Origin: Amycolatopsis benzoatilytica AK 16/65
GTDB lineage: Bacteria; Actinomycetota; Actinomycetes; Mycobacteriales; Pseudonocardiaceae
Length of the DNA stretch: 64,000 nt
NCBI RefSeq assembly: GCF_000383915.1
Contig: NZ_KB912942.1
Span: 5,762,564 to 5,826,563 of the forward strand
Direction of reading: 5' to 3'
Below are positions 53,271 through 62,129 of the stretch, piece by piece. The notes under the pieces were generated by a model. It saw nothing but the letters and a program-made list of their open reading frames with translations, searched no databases and was not told the origin of the DNA. A program made the position numbers and the translations under genes. Numbering within the stretch: position 1 is the stretch's first letter; the number at the start of each line of letters is the position of its first letter.

Positions 53271-53807
53271 TCAGCCCGCGCTCATCCGGTCCAGCAGCGC
53301 CTCCGCGTCGGAATCCACGCTCAGCAAGGACCGCGTTTCCGGCCGCAAGAACCCTTCGCCCAGCATCTGGTCGGCGAACGCCACCAGCGGCGAGTAGTAC
53401 CCGGCCACGTCCAGCAGCCCGATCGGCTTCCGGTGAATGCCGAGCTGCGCCCAGGTCCACACCTCGAACAGTTCTTCGAGCGTGCCGATCCCGCCCGGCA
53501 GCGCGACGAACGCGTCCGAAAGCTCGGCCATCTTCGCCTTGCGCTGGTGCATGTCTGCCACCACGTGCAGCTTGGTCAGCCCGCCGTGCGCGATTTCCAC
53601 GCTGGACAGCACTTCCGGGATCACGCCGATCACTTCGCCGCCGGCGGCGAGCGCGGCATCCGCCACCACGCCCATCGTGCCGACGCTCGCGCCGCCGTAG
53701 ACCAGGCCGATTCCCCGCTGCGCCAGCAGCTTTCCGACGCCGGCCGCCGCCTCGGCGTACTCCGGCGAGAAGCCGCGCGCCGACCCGCAGAACACACAGA
53801 TCCGCAT
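53271..53807 (-). CDS. LOG family protein (TIGR00730)
   Basis: 178 residues. [24 protein letters not shown] and the LOG signature [17 protein letters not shown]. Family members are cytokinin riboside 5'-monophosphate phosphoribohydrolases. ATG at 53807 touches the upstream LOG gene's stop (TGATG), so two paralogues are cotranslated. Mtb Rv1205 is the comparable gene. Confidence 0.93.
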   Translation of the reverse strand: MRICVFCGSARGFSPEYAEAAAGVGKLLAQRGIGLVYGGASVGTMGVVADAALAAGGEVIGVIPEVLSSVEIAHGGLTKLHVVADMHQRKAKMAELSDAFVALPGGIGTLEELFEVWTWAQLGIHRKPIGLLDVAGYYSPLVAFADQMLGEGFLRPETRSLLSVDSDAEALLDRMSAG

Positions 53808-54592
53808 CAGTGGGTGTCCTCCCAAGCCTGGTAGGAATCCTGTACCACGCGCACCGCGTCGTCGATGTCGTCGGTCAGGTGCAGCAGTTCCAGATCTTTT
53901 TCGCCGACCTTCCCGCCGCCCAGCACCGATTTCGCGATCCAGTCGTACAGCCCGCCCCAATATTCGGTGCCGAACAGCACCACCGGGAACTTGGTGACCT
54001 TCTTGGTCTGGACCAGGGTGAGCGCTTCGAAAAGTTCGTCCAGCGTGCCGAAACCGCCGGGCAGGCAGATGAAAGCTTGCGAGTACTTGATGAACATGGT
54101 CTTGCGCGCAAAGAAATACCGGAAGTTCACGCCGAGGTCGACCCACGGGTTCAGGCCCTGCTCGAACGGCAGCTCGATGCCGAGCCCGACGGAGAACCCG
54201 CCCGCCTCGTTCGCGCCGCGGTTCACCGCTTCCATCGCGCCCGGCCCGCCGCCGGTCATCACCGCGAAACCGGCGTCGGCGAGCGCGCCGCCGAGCTTGC
54301 GGCCCAGTTCGTACTCCGGGTTGTCGCGCTTGGTGCGCGCCGAACCGAACACGGTCACCGCACGCGGAACCTCGGCCAGCGCGCCGAATCCCTCGACGAA
54401 CTCGGCCTGGATGCGCAGCACGCGCCACGGGTCGGTGTGCACCCAGTCGCTCGGCCCGCGAGAGTCCAGCAGCCGCTGATCGGTGGTGCTGCCCTGGTCG
54501 CGCCGATCGCGCCGGAGCACCACCGGGCCCTTGTGCCGCTCCACCGGGCGCTCGGGGTACTGGCCGTCGGGAAACTCAGACTGTTCGCTCAC
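53807..54592 (-). CDS. LOG family protein, longer paralogue
   Basis: 261 residues. A polar N-terminal extension (~70 residues) precedes [32 protein letters not shown] and [17 protein letters not shown]. This longer class often acts as a nucleotide 5'-monophosphate nucleosidase. Tandem with a shorter LOG protein of the same superfamily. Confidence 0.92.
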   Translation of the reverse strand: MSEQSEFPDGQYPERPVERHKGPVVLRRDRRDQGSTTDQRLLDSRGPSDWVHTDPWRVLRIQAEFVEGFGALAEVPRAVTVFGSARTKRDNPEYELGRKLGGALADAGFAVMTGGGPGAMEAVNRGANEAGGFSVGLGIELPFEQGLNPWVDLGVNFRYFFARKTMFIKYSQAFICLPGGFGTLDELFEALTLVQTKKVTKFPVVLFGTEYWGGLYDWIAKSVLGGGKVGEKDLELLHLTDDIDDAVRVVQDSYQAWEDTH

Positions 54593-54944
54593 CAGCCAAG
54601 CCTACGCACCGGGACACCCCGCCGGGCGGCCGCGTCGGCACCAGAGCGTGACGACTCGATTACCCAGGTTTGAACGCGGGGAACCACCGGCGGCCGCTCC
54701 TACCAACGGCCGGTTGTCCGTCAACTACCTACGAAAGTTGTCCGGCCCGTCCAGAATCAACGTTTTCGCTGCTCTGCGCGCTGATGTCGGGAATCTTCCC
54801 GATCGCGCCCCGAGTCCCGCTGGTCCGTTCAGCGCATTGACCGCCCTGGTGAGCCTCCCTTTACTCACTGTGTCCGCGGCCTGATCAACCCCGGCTCAAC
54901 GCGCGTTGTGCTTCTCCCCGTCGTGTACCCCGAAAGGACTGTCG
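54593..54944. promoter_or_regulatory. Upstream region of the M4 protease gene
   Basis: About 350 nt without a gene. Two direct GTTGTCCG repeats at 54713-54720 and 54737-54744 (24 nt apart) lie ~200 nt upstream of the start codon and may be activator sites. No clear -10/-35 identified. Confidence 0.4.
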
Positions 54945-57038
54945 ATGACGTCCAGAAGAGGGCTCGCGACCGGCGTCGCTTCCGTTGCCGGTCTCGCCCT
55001 GTCCCTGCTCGCGCTGCCGGTGACCCCGGCCGCCGCGACCCCCGCACCGCCCTCCGCCGACCCGCAGGCGGCCGCGATCGCGGCCGCCGACCGGGCGGCC
55101 AACGCCGGCGTCTTCGGGCTCAGCAAGAGCTCGGCGGAAAGCCTGCACCGAGTCGGCACCACCAAGGGTGACGCCGGGTTGTACTACAACGCCTACGAGC
55201 GCAGCTATGCCGGACTGCGGGTAGTCGGCGGCGACGCGGTGATCGTCGCCGACGGGACCGGCAAGGTCCGCGGCACCGATTCCGCCGGTGGCGCGGCCAT
55301 CACGGTCGGCACCACACCGGCCGTCGACGCGACGAAGGCCGCGTCGGTCGCTCGCGCTCAGCTGCCGACGGTCAGCACAGTCGGCAAACCCGACCTGGTC
55401 GTTCTCGGCGGGGCGCAGCCGAAGCTCGCCTACGAGGTCGTCGTCAAGGGCCGCACCGCGACGGCACCGAGCAATCTGCACGTCTTCGTAGACGCCGCCA
55501 CCGGCAAAGTGCTCAACACCCGCGACGATGTCCGCGCGGAGGCTCCGGCTAACGGCACTGGCGCCGCGGCCGCTCCGCGTGCGGCGGGCAACGGCAACAG
55601 CTACTACGCCGGCCAGGTCAGCATCGACACCTCTGGTTCGGGCAGCTCGTATTCGATGCGCGACTCGACACGCCCGGGCATCAGCTGCGGCCGCGAGGGC
55701 GGCTCGGTGTTCACCAAGTCCTCCAACTCCTGGGGCAACGGGTCCGGCACGGACCTCGAGACCGGCTGCGTCGACGTGCTCTACACCGTGCAGACCGAGT
55801 GGAACATGCTCAAGGACTGGCTGGGCCGCAGCGGAATCGACGGCAACGGCAACGGTTTCCCGGCGTCGGTCGGCCTGAACGACGTCAACGCCTACTGGGA
55901 CGGCTCGTCCACCCACTTCGGCCACTCGCAGGACAACCAGCGCCAGGCTACGTCGATGGACGTCGCGGGCCACGAGTTCGGCCACGGCATCTTCCAGAAC
56001 ACCCCGGGCGGCGCGGGCTCCGGCAACGAGAACGGCGGCCTCAACGAATCCACCGGCGACGTCTTCGGCGCGCTGACCGAGGCGTACGCGAACAACCCGG
56101 TCGACACCCCGGACTACACCGTCGGCGAGGGCGTGAACCTGGTCGGCCAGGGCCCGATTCGCTACATGTACGACCCGAGCCGCGAGGGCGACCCGAACTG
56201 CTACTCGTCGTCCATCCCGAGCACCGAGGTGCACGCGGCGGCCGGCCCGCAGAACCACTGGTTCTACCTGCTCGCCGAGGGCTCGAACCCGGGCGGCGGC
56301 AAGCCGGCCAGCCCGACCTGCAACAACAGCAGCGTAACCGGCATCGGCATCCAGAAGGCCGGCAAGATCTTCTACAACGGCCTGCTGCACAAGACCTCGT
56401 CCTGGAACCACAAGGCGGCCCGCAAGGCCACCTTGCAGGCGGCGGTCGACCTGTTCCCGGGCAGCTGCACCGAGTTCAACGCCACCAAGGCGGCCTGGGA
56501 CGCGATCTCGGTCGGCGCGGTCTCCGGCGAAGCGACCTGCTCCGGGCAGCCTCCGGCCGGCAACGACTTCTCGGTGGCCGTCTCCCCGGCGAACGCCAAG
56601 ATCAAGCCGGGTGAATCGGCCAGCGCGACGCTGACCACCAAGGTCACCAGCGGCAACGCCCAGTCGGTCAAGCTGACCGCGACCGGCCTGCCCACCGGCG
56701 CGACCGCGACGTTCAACCCGGCCACCGTGCAGTCGGGCGGCACCGCGACGCTGACCATCGCCACCACGTCCGCCACCCCGAACGGCGACAGCAAGATCAC
56801 CGTCACGGCGACGGGTCCGGCCGCGACGCACACCGCGGACTTCACCCTGACGGTCGGCGACGGCACCCCGCCGGCCGGCTGCACCGGCATCGAGACGTGG
56901 GACGCGAACGCGCTGTACTACCCCGGTGACGTGGTTTCGCACAACGGTCACCAGTGGACCTCGACCTGGTACTCGATCGGCTCGGAGCCGGGCGCGCCCG
57001 GTTCCTGGTCGGTATGGACGGACAACGGGGCCTGCTGA
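54945..57038 (+). CDS. Secreted M4 (thermolysin-like) metalloprotease with chitin-binding module
   Basis: 697 residues. Signal peptide to ~30, propeptide with FTP/PepSY-like strands (to ~210), M4 catalytic domain with H343EFGH347 and E368 in NES, and EVHAAAGPQNHWFY supplying the later His. An Ig-like beta domain (~540-640) follows, then a C-terminal CBM5/12-type chitin-binding module (GIETWDANALYYPGDVVSHNG, YSIGSEPGAPGSWSVW). ATG at 54945 follows AAAGGAC. Directly upstream of a GH18 chitinase, suggesting joint attack on protein-coated chitin. Confidence 0.93.
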   Translation: MTSRRGLATGVASVAGLALSLLALPVTPAAATPAPPSADPQAAAIAAADRAANAGVFGLSKSSAESLHRVGTTKGDAGLYYNAYERSYAGLRVVGGDAVIVADGTGKVRGTDSAGGAAITVGTTPAVDATKAASVARAQLPTVSTVGKPDLVVLGGAQPKLAYEVVVKGRTATAPSNLHVFVDAATGKVLNTRDDVRAEAPANGTGAAAAPRAAGNGNSYYAGQVSIDTSGSGSSYSMRDSTRPGISCGREGGSVFTKSSNSWGNGSGTDLETGCVDVLYTVQTEWNMLKDWLGRSGIDGNGNGFPASVGLNDVNAYWDGSSTHFGHSQDNQRQATSMDVAGHEFGHGIFQNTPGGAGSGNENGGLNESTGDVFGALTEAYANNPVDTPDYTVGEGVNLVGQGPIRYMYDPSREGDPNCYSSSIPSTEVHAAAGPQNHWFYLLAEGSNPGGGKPASPTCNNSSVTGIGIQKAGKIFYNGLLHKTSSWNHKAARKATLQAAVDLFPGSCTEFNATKAAWDAISVGAVSGEATCSGQPPAGNDFSVAVSPANAKIKPGESASATLTTKVTSGNAQSVKLTATGLPTGATATFNPATVQSGGTATLTIATTSATPNGDSKITVTATGPAATHTADFTLTVGDGTPPAGCTGIETWDANALYYPGDVVSHNGHQWTSTWYSIGSEPGAPGSWSVWTDNGAC

Positions 57039-57058
57039 GCAGGCTGGTGAATTGGCCA

Positions 57059-57094
57059 GGCCAGTCGGGCGCGGCACCTCGCGCCCGGCTGGCC
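57059..57094 (+). terminator. Hairpin terminator after M4 protease gene
   Basis: GGCCAGTCGGGCGCG pairs with CGCGCCCGGCTGGCC (one U-G wobble in RNA) around a 6-nt loop, 20 nt after the stop. It separates the protease transcript from the chitinase promoter. Confidence 0.7.
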
Positions 57095-57112
57095 AGTGCC
57101 TGGACGAGCATG

Positions 57113-57147
57113 AGGTCCAGACCAAATCCGCCAATTTGTCTAGACCA
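57113..57147 (+). promoter_or_regulatory. chi-type direct repeats / DasR-like sites upstream of chitinase
   Basis: AGGTCCAGACCA (57113-57124) and TTGTCTAGACCA (57136-57147) are 12-bp direct repeats 23 nt apart. They closely match the Streptomyces chitinase promoter repeat TGGTCCAGACCT and the DasR core TGGTCTAGACCA. Likely control by chitin-derived sugars. Confidence 0.7.
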
Positions 57148-57222
57148 TACGATCGGCGGTAGGAATCCCGCCGCGCGCCGCTTACCGTTGCGCCAACACC
57201 GTTATCGGGGACGGGAGCCGTG

Positions 57223-58275
57223 ATGTTCGGACGGAACTGGTTCGGGGCCGCGGTCGCGGTTGTGCTCGCCCTGCCGCTCGCCGGGATCTCTCCCGCCTCG
57301 GCGGCCGTCGCACCGCGAGACGACACATGCGCGGTCAAGCCCCGCCCGGCCGGGCCGGTGCTGCAGGGCTACTGGGAGAACTGGGACGGCGCTTCGAACG
57401 GCGTGCACCCGGGCATGGGCTGGGTGCCCATCAACGATTCCCGCATCGCCGCGCACGGCTACAACGTCATCAACGCCGCGTTCCCGGTCATCCTCTCCGA
57501 CGGCACCGTCCAGTGGGAAGACGGCATGGACAGCACGGTCAAGGTGTCCACGCCCGCCGAGATGTGCGCGGCCAAGGCCGCGGGGGCGACCATCCTGATG
57601 TCGATCGGCGGTGCGGCCGCGGGCATCGACCTGTCGTCCAGTTCGGTCGCCGACAAGTTCGTCAGCACGATCGTGCCGATCCTCAAGAAGTACAACTTCG
57701 ACGGCATCGACATCGACATCGAAACCGGGCTCTCCGGCAGCGGCGACATCACCTCGCTGTCCGCCTCGCAGGCCAATCTGGAACGCATCATCGACGGCGT
57801 GCTTTCGCAGATGCCGGCCGGTTTCGGGCTCACCATGGCCCCGGAAACCGCTTATGTCACCGGCGGGTCGGTCACCAACGGCTCGATCTGGGGCGCATAC
57901 CTGCCGATCATCAAGAAATACGTCGACAACGGCCGGCTCTGGTGGCTGAACATGCAGTACTACAACGGTTCCATGTACGGCTGCTCCGGCGACAGCTACC
58001 AGGCCGGCACCGTCCAGGGCTTCACCGTGCAGACGAAGTGCCTCGACCAGGGCCTCACCGTGCAGGGCACCACGATCCGGGTTCCGCTCGACAAGCAGGT
58101 GCCGGGACTGCCCGCGCAGCCCGGCGCCGGCGGCGGCTACCTGAGCCCGGACCTGGTCTCGCAGGCCTACCAGAGCGTGCCCGGCCTCAAGGGTCTGATG
58201 ACCTGGTCGCTGAACTGGGACGGCTCGAAGAACTGGACCTTCGGAGACACCGTCAAGTCGCTGCAAGGCCGCTGA
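57223..58275 (+). CDS. Secreted GH18 chitinase
   Basis: 350 residues. Signal peptide ending near ASAA, then a GH18 barrel: VLQGYWENWDG, ILMSIGGAAAG, catalytic D160GIDIDIE167 (DxxDxDxE), MAPETAYVTGG, WWLNMQYYNG and MTWSLNWDG. There is no separate chitin-binding domain. A GTG at 57220 is also possible; GGGACGGGAG precedes both. Hydrolyses chitin outside the cell. Confidence 0.95.
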   Translation: MFGRNWFGAAVAVVLALPLAGISPASAAVAPRDDTCAVKPRPAGPVLQGYWENWDGASNGVHPGMGWVPINDSRIAAHGYNVINAAFPVILSDGTVQWEDGMDSTVKVSTPAEMCAAKAAGATILMSIGGAAAGIDLSSSSVADKFVSTIVPILKKYNFDGIDIDIETGLSGSGDITSLSASQANLERIIDGVLSQMPAGFGLTMAPETAYVTGGSVTNGSIWGAYLPIIKKYVDNGRLWWLNMQYYNGSMYGCSGDSYQAGTVQGFTVQTKCLDQGLTVQGTTIRVPLDKQVPGLPAQPGAGGGYLSPDLVSQAYQSVPGLKGLMTWSLNWDGSKNWTFGDTVKSLQGR

Positions 58276-58403
58276 CCGCTGCGGGCCGGGGTGCCGCGCT
58301 CGTCGCCGCCCCGGCCTCAGCCCACCCGCACCGCCTGCCCCGCGCCCGCCCACGCCTGCCCGCGCCTGCCCGCGCCCGCTCGCGCCCGCTCGAGACGGCA
58401 GCC

Positions 58404-58464
58404 CAAGTCCGGGAAGGGCCCCTTCCGGGAATCCAAGTCCCTCAAGGGGCCCTTCCCGGACTTG
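58404..58464. repeat. Intergenic palindrome, GTCCGGGAAGGGCCCCTT variant
   Basis: Perfect 21-bp arms (CAAGTCCGGGAAGGGCCCCTT family) around a 19-nt centre, between the convergent chitinase and dapE genes and ending 5 nt from the dapE stop. Upstream 58338-58392 is a CGCCCGC-rich low-complexity stretch. Confidence 0.9.
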
Positions 58465-58468
58465 ATAC

Positions 58469-59542
58469 TCAGCTCAGGAATCGACGCAGTACTGAAGCCA
58501 CCTCGCGGATTTCGGCGGTCCGCACGTTCTCCTGCTGGGTGTGCGCGAGCGTCGGATCGCCCGGTCCGAAGTTGACCGCGGGCATCCCCAGCGCCGCGAA
58601 CCGCGCCACGTCCGTCCAGCCCAGCTTCGCCGCCGCCCGGCCGCCCGCCGCGGCGACCAGTTCGGCCGCCGCCGGCGCGGAAAGGCCCGGCAGCGCCCCG
58701 GGCGACAGGTCCACAAGGGACACCTCGAATCCGGCGAACACCTCGCGCACGTGCGCTTCCGCTTGCTCCGGGGCGCGGTCGGGCGCGAACCGGTGGTTGA
58801 CGGTCAGCACCGCCGCGTCCGGCACCACGTTCCCGGCCACCCCGCCGGAAATGCCGGTGGCCTGCAAGCCTTCCCGATACGTCAGGCCGTCGATCTCGAC
58901 CGACCGCGCCGAGTAGTTCGCCAGCCGCCGCAGCGGTTCGGCCAGCGCGTGGATGGCGTTCTCGCCCATCCACGCGCGCGCGGTGTGCGCCCGCGTCCCG
59001 CTCGTGGACACCTCGACGCGCAGCGTGCCCTGGCAACCGGCCTCGATCACACCGTTCGACGGCTCCCCGACGATCGCCAGGTCGCCGGCCAGCCACTGCG
59101 GCAGCTCGCGTTCGATCCGGCCGAGCCCGTTGCGGACCGCTTCCACCTCTTCGTTGTCGTAGAACACGAAAGTCAGGTCGTGCTTCGGTTCCGGCAGCGT
59201 CGCGGCCAGGTGCAGGAAGACCGCGTCGCCGCCCTTCATGTCGACCGTGCCGAGACCGTGCAGCACCTCGTCGTCCCCGGAGCCGCTGCGCCGCGACGGC
59301 AGGTTCCGGTTCTCCGGGACGGTGTCGAGGTGCCCGGCCAGCACCACGCGCGACCCGCGGCCGAGGTTCGTCCGCGCGAGCACCGCGTCGCCGTTGCGGA
59401 CGACCTCCAGGTGCGGGGCCTGCTCGGCCAGCGCCGCCTGCACCGCGTCGGCGAGCTTCGCCTCCTCTCCGGAGACGCTGAACACATCGACGAGGGCGGC
59501 AGTGAGGTCGGCGGGATCCGCGCGCAGGTCAAGCGAGGTCAT
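58469..59542 (-). CDS. dapE: Succinyl-diaminopimelate desuccinylase DapE
   Basis: 357 residues, M20 family. Metal and catalytic motifs: [38 protein letters not shown] and [14 protein letters not shown], with a lid domain (THSLA-type [17 protein letters not shown]). Releases LL-DAP for lysine and peptidoglycan. Close to divergent dapD. ATG at 59542. Confidence 0.95.
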   Translation of the reverse strand: MTSLDLRADPADLTAALVDVFSVSGEEAKLADAVQAALAEQAPHLEVVRNGDAVLARTNLGRGSRVVLAGHLDTVPENRNLPSRRSGSGDDEVLHGLGTVDMKGGDAVFLHLAATLPEPKHDLTFVFYDNEEVEAVRNGLGRIERELPQWLAGDLAIVGEPSNGVIEAGCQGTLRVEVSTSGTRAHTARAWMGENAIHALAEPLRRLANYSARSVEIDGLTYREGLQATGISGGVAGNVVPDAAVLTVNHRFAPDRAPEQAEAHVREVFAGFEVSLVDLSPGALPGLSAPAAAELVAAAGGRAAAKLGWTDVARFAALGMPAVNFGPGDPTLAHTQQENVRTAEIREVASVLRRFLS

Positions 59543-59584
59543 ACCGGCACCGTACCCAGCTCAGCCGGGGGCTACCGTGAAGGC

Positions 59585-60025
59585 GTGCGCACGCGAAGCT
59601 CCCTGGTCGCTCTCGGCGTCCTCGCCCTTGTCCTCACCGGTTGCTCCACCGAAGCCGGGCCCAAAGCCCGACCCGGCGCCGGCGACCCCGGGCCGGACGC
59701 GCTGCCGACCAAGCTCGAAGCGCTGTCCGCGGACTCCTGCTTCACCGCCCCGCAGTCCCAGCGGCCGAGCGGTTGTGAGAAATACGTCACCGAGGTCGGC
59801 AACGCCTCCGGTTCGGTGCACAAGCTGGCGAAATCCGGCAAGACGATCAACCAGCCGCTGGACGACGACGCGACCGCGATCGACCGGGCGGTGGGCGCGT
59901 TCCGCGGGGCCGGCTGCACCACCGTCGCCCAGGTCGGCGGCGGGTGCACGAAGGCGCTGTCGGACATCTCGCTCGCGCTGACCGAGGTCAAGCAAAAGGT
60001 GAACCAGCTGGCCACCACGGGGTGA
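59585..60025 (+). CDS. Small secreted lipoprotein
   Basis: 146 residues from the GTG at 59585: signal peptide with lipobox LVLTGC, a short linker, then a compact helical domain with cysteines (SADSCFTAP, PSGCEKY, GAGCTTV, GGGCTKAL) that could form two disulfides. No family recognised. Lies between divergent dapE and dapD. Confidence 0.75.
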   Translation: MRTRSSLVALGVLALVLTGCSTEAGPKARPGAGDPGPDALPTKLEALSADSCFTAPQSQRPSGCEKYVTEVGNASGSVHKLAKSGKTINQPLDDDATAIDRAVGAFRGAGCTTVAQVGGGCTKALSDISLALTEVKQKVNQLATTG

Positions 60026-60054
60026 ACCGGCCCGCTTCGGCTACCGTGACCGAC

Positions 60055-61038
60055 GTGAGCGAGCAGACCCCTGACCCCGAAACGACCGGCGCCGTCGGCG
60101 TCGGGCTGGCGACCGTCACGTCCGACGGGACGGTGCTGGACACCTGGTACCCGCATCCCAAGCTGGTCGAGGCGACCGGCACCGGCGGCACCGAGCGACT
60201 GACCGCCGAGCAGACCGCCGAGGTGCTGGGCGAGTCCGCGGCCGCGCTGCTCGGCCCGGACACCGACCGCGGTGTCGAGGTCGTCGCGGTGCGCGTGACG
60301 ATCGGCAAGCTGGCCACCGCGCCCGCCGACGCGCACGACGTCTACCTGCGCCTGCACCTGCTCTCGCACCGGCTGGTCCAGCCGCACGGGCAGAGCCTGG
60401 ACGGCATCTTCGGCCTGCTGGCCAACGTCGTGTGGACCAGCCACGGCCCGTGCCCGGTCGAGGGCTTCGAGCAGACCCGGCTCCGGCTGCGCTCGCGCGG
60501 CGCGGTCGTCGTCTACGGCGTGGACAAGTTCCCGCGCATGGTCGACTACGTGCTGCCCACCGGCGTCCGGATCGCCGACGCGGACCGGGTGCGGCTCGGC
60601 GCGCACCTCGCGTCCGGCACCACGGTCATGCACGAGGGCTTCGTCAACTTCAACGCAGGCACGCTCGGCGCGTCGATGGTCGAGGGCCGGATCTCGGCCG
60701 GCGTCCTGGTCGGCGACGGCAGCGACATCGGCGGCGGCGCGTCCATCATGGGCACGCTGTCCGGCGGCGGCACCGAGGTGATCTCGGTCGGCGAGCGCTG
60801 CCTGATCGGCGCGAACGGCGGCGCGGGCATCTCGCTCGGCGACGACACGGTGATCGAAGCCGGGCTGTACATCACCGCGGGCACCAAGGTCGAGGTCGAC
60901 GGCAAGACGGTCAAGGCCCGCGAAATTTCCGGGATTTCCGGCGCGGTCTTCCGTCGCAACTCGGCAACCGGCGCGGTCGAGGTCGTGCCGCGCGGCGGCG
61001 TCGGCATCACGCTGAACGAGGCACTGCACGCCAACTGA
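60055..61038 (+). CDS. dapD: Tetrahydrodipicolinate N-succinyltransferase DapD
   Basis: 327 residues. Actinobacterial-type DapD with left-handed beta-helix hexapeptides (RVRLGAHLASGTTVMHEGFV, GVLVGDGSDIGGGASIMGTLSGGG, CLIGANGGAGISLGDD). Succinylates tetrahydrodipicolinate in lysine/DAP synthesis. GTG at 60055 used; a GTG at 60046 is equally possible. A strong hairpin follows at 61051. Confidence 0.95.
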   Translation: MSEQTPDPETTGAVGVGLATVTSDGTVLDTWYPHPKLVEATGTGGTERLTAEQTAEVLGESAAALLGPDTDRGVEVVAVRVTIGKLATAPADAHDVYLRLHLLSHRLVQPHGQSLDGIFGLLANVVWTSHGPCPVEGFEQTRLRLRSRGAVVVYGVDKFPRMVDYVLPTGVRIADADRVRLGAHLASGTTVMHEGFVNFNAGTLGASMVEGRISAGVLVGDGSDIGGGASIMGTLSGGGTEVISVGERCLIGANGGAGISLGDDTVIEAGLYITAGTKVEVDGKTVKAREISGISGAVFRRNSATGAVEVVPRGGVGITLNEALHAN

Positions 61039-61050
61039 ACCACCTGGTCC

Positions 61051-61096
61051 AGCGGAAGGGTGCGCTCCCGGTTTGACCGGAGCGCACCCTTCCGCT
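61051..61096 (+). terminator. Strong hairpin after dapD
   Basis: AGCGGAAGGGTGCGCTCC pairs with GGAGCGCACCCTTCCGCT, plus an inner GGT/ACC, around TTG. It starts 12 nt after the dapD stop. Confidence 0.8.
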
Positions 61097-61138
61097 CGTT
61101 CAGGCCACAGCGCCCGGAGTTCACCTACCATTAACCGG

Positions 61139-62092
61139 ATGACCTCCGAAGCGACCAGCCGCCGCACTCCGGAACCGACGACACCGGTCGCGCTCGGTCT
61201 CGCCGCAGAGCCGGTGAAAGCGGGACCCGGCGCCCCGGCGGCCGCGCACGTGCGCGCCAAGCTCGACCACGAGTTGCGCGAGTTGCTGGCCCGCGAGCCG
61301 GGCACCCGGGCTGGTGCCGACCCGGAGGACCTGCACCAGATGCGGGTCGCGCAGCGGCGGATGCGCAGCGTGCTCAAGACTTCCGGCGGGCTGGTCGGAC
61401 CCGCCGCCGAACCGGTCCGCGCCGACCTCGGCTGGCTCGGCCAGGCGCTCGGCGAGGTCCGCGACTACGACGTGCTGATCGGCCACCTGCGCGAGGTGGT
61501 CGCCGAGTTCGACGTCCGCGACCAGCCCGCCGGCCGCCGGCTCGTCTCCCGCTTCGTGGCCGAGCGCAGCACCGCCCGGCGGCGGCTGAACCGGGCGCTG
61601 TCCAGCCCCCGGTACGCCATGCTGCTGCAGAGCATCGCCCAGCTGGCCCGCCCCGCCGACCACGAGGTCGAAGCGCCCCCCGCAGATCGGCGTGGCCCCG
61701 CCGACCTGCGCAAGCCGTACCGGAAGCTGGCCCGCGCGGTCGCCGCGCTGCCGCCCAACCCGCCGGACGACGCCCTGCACGCGCTGCGCATCCACGGCAA
61801 GAAGCTCCGCTACACCGCCGAGCTGGCCCGGTCCGGTGCCTCGAAGAAGCGGGCCGCGAAGCTGCAGGAGCTGATCAAGGCGACTCGGAAGTTCCAGACC
61901 GTGCTCGGCGACCACCAGGACGCGGTGTTCGCGGCCGAGAAGGTCCGGCATGTGCTGCCGGAGGCCGACGCCGAGATGGGTTTCGTGGCCGGCCGGATCG
62001 TCGAGCACGAACTGGCCAAGCGCGCACGGGCGCGGGCGATCTGGCTCGACGTATGGCATCGGATCGAGAAAGCGGAACACGCGGTCGGCTGA
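61139..62092 (+). CDS. CHAD domain-containing protein
   Basis: 317 residues. Two CHAD repeats with conserved His/basic residues: LHQMRVAQRRMRSVLK and LHALRIHGKKLRYTAEL, plus LGEVRDYDVLIGHL and LGDHQDAVFA. CHAD proteins bind polyphosphate and act near polyP granules. No CYTH partner domain here. ATG at 61139 is used; no strong ribosome site. Confidence 0.9.
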   Translation: MTSEATSRRTPEPTTPVALGLAAEPVKAGPGAPAAAHVRAKLDHELRELLAREPGTRAGADPEDLHQMRVAQRRMRSVLKTSGGLVGPAAEPVRADLGWLGQALGEVRDYDVLIGHLREVVAEFDVRDQPAGRRLVSRFVAERSTARRRLNRALSSPRYAMLLQSIAQLARPADHEVEAPPADRRGPADLRKPYRKLARAVAALPPNPPDDALHALRIHGKKLRYTAELARSGASKKRAAKLQELIKATRKFQTVLGDHQDAVFAAEKVRHVLPEADAEMGFVAGRIVEHELAKRARARAIWLDVWHRIEKAEHAVG

Positions 62093-62129
62093 GCTGATCT
62101 GCCCCGTCCGCAGCGCTCGCCTAGCTGGG

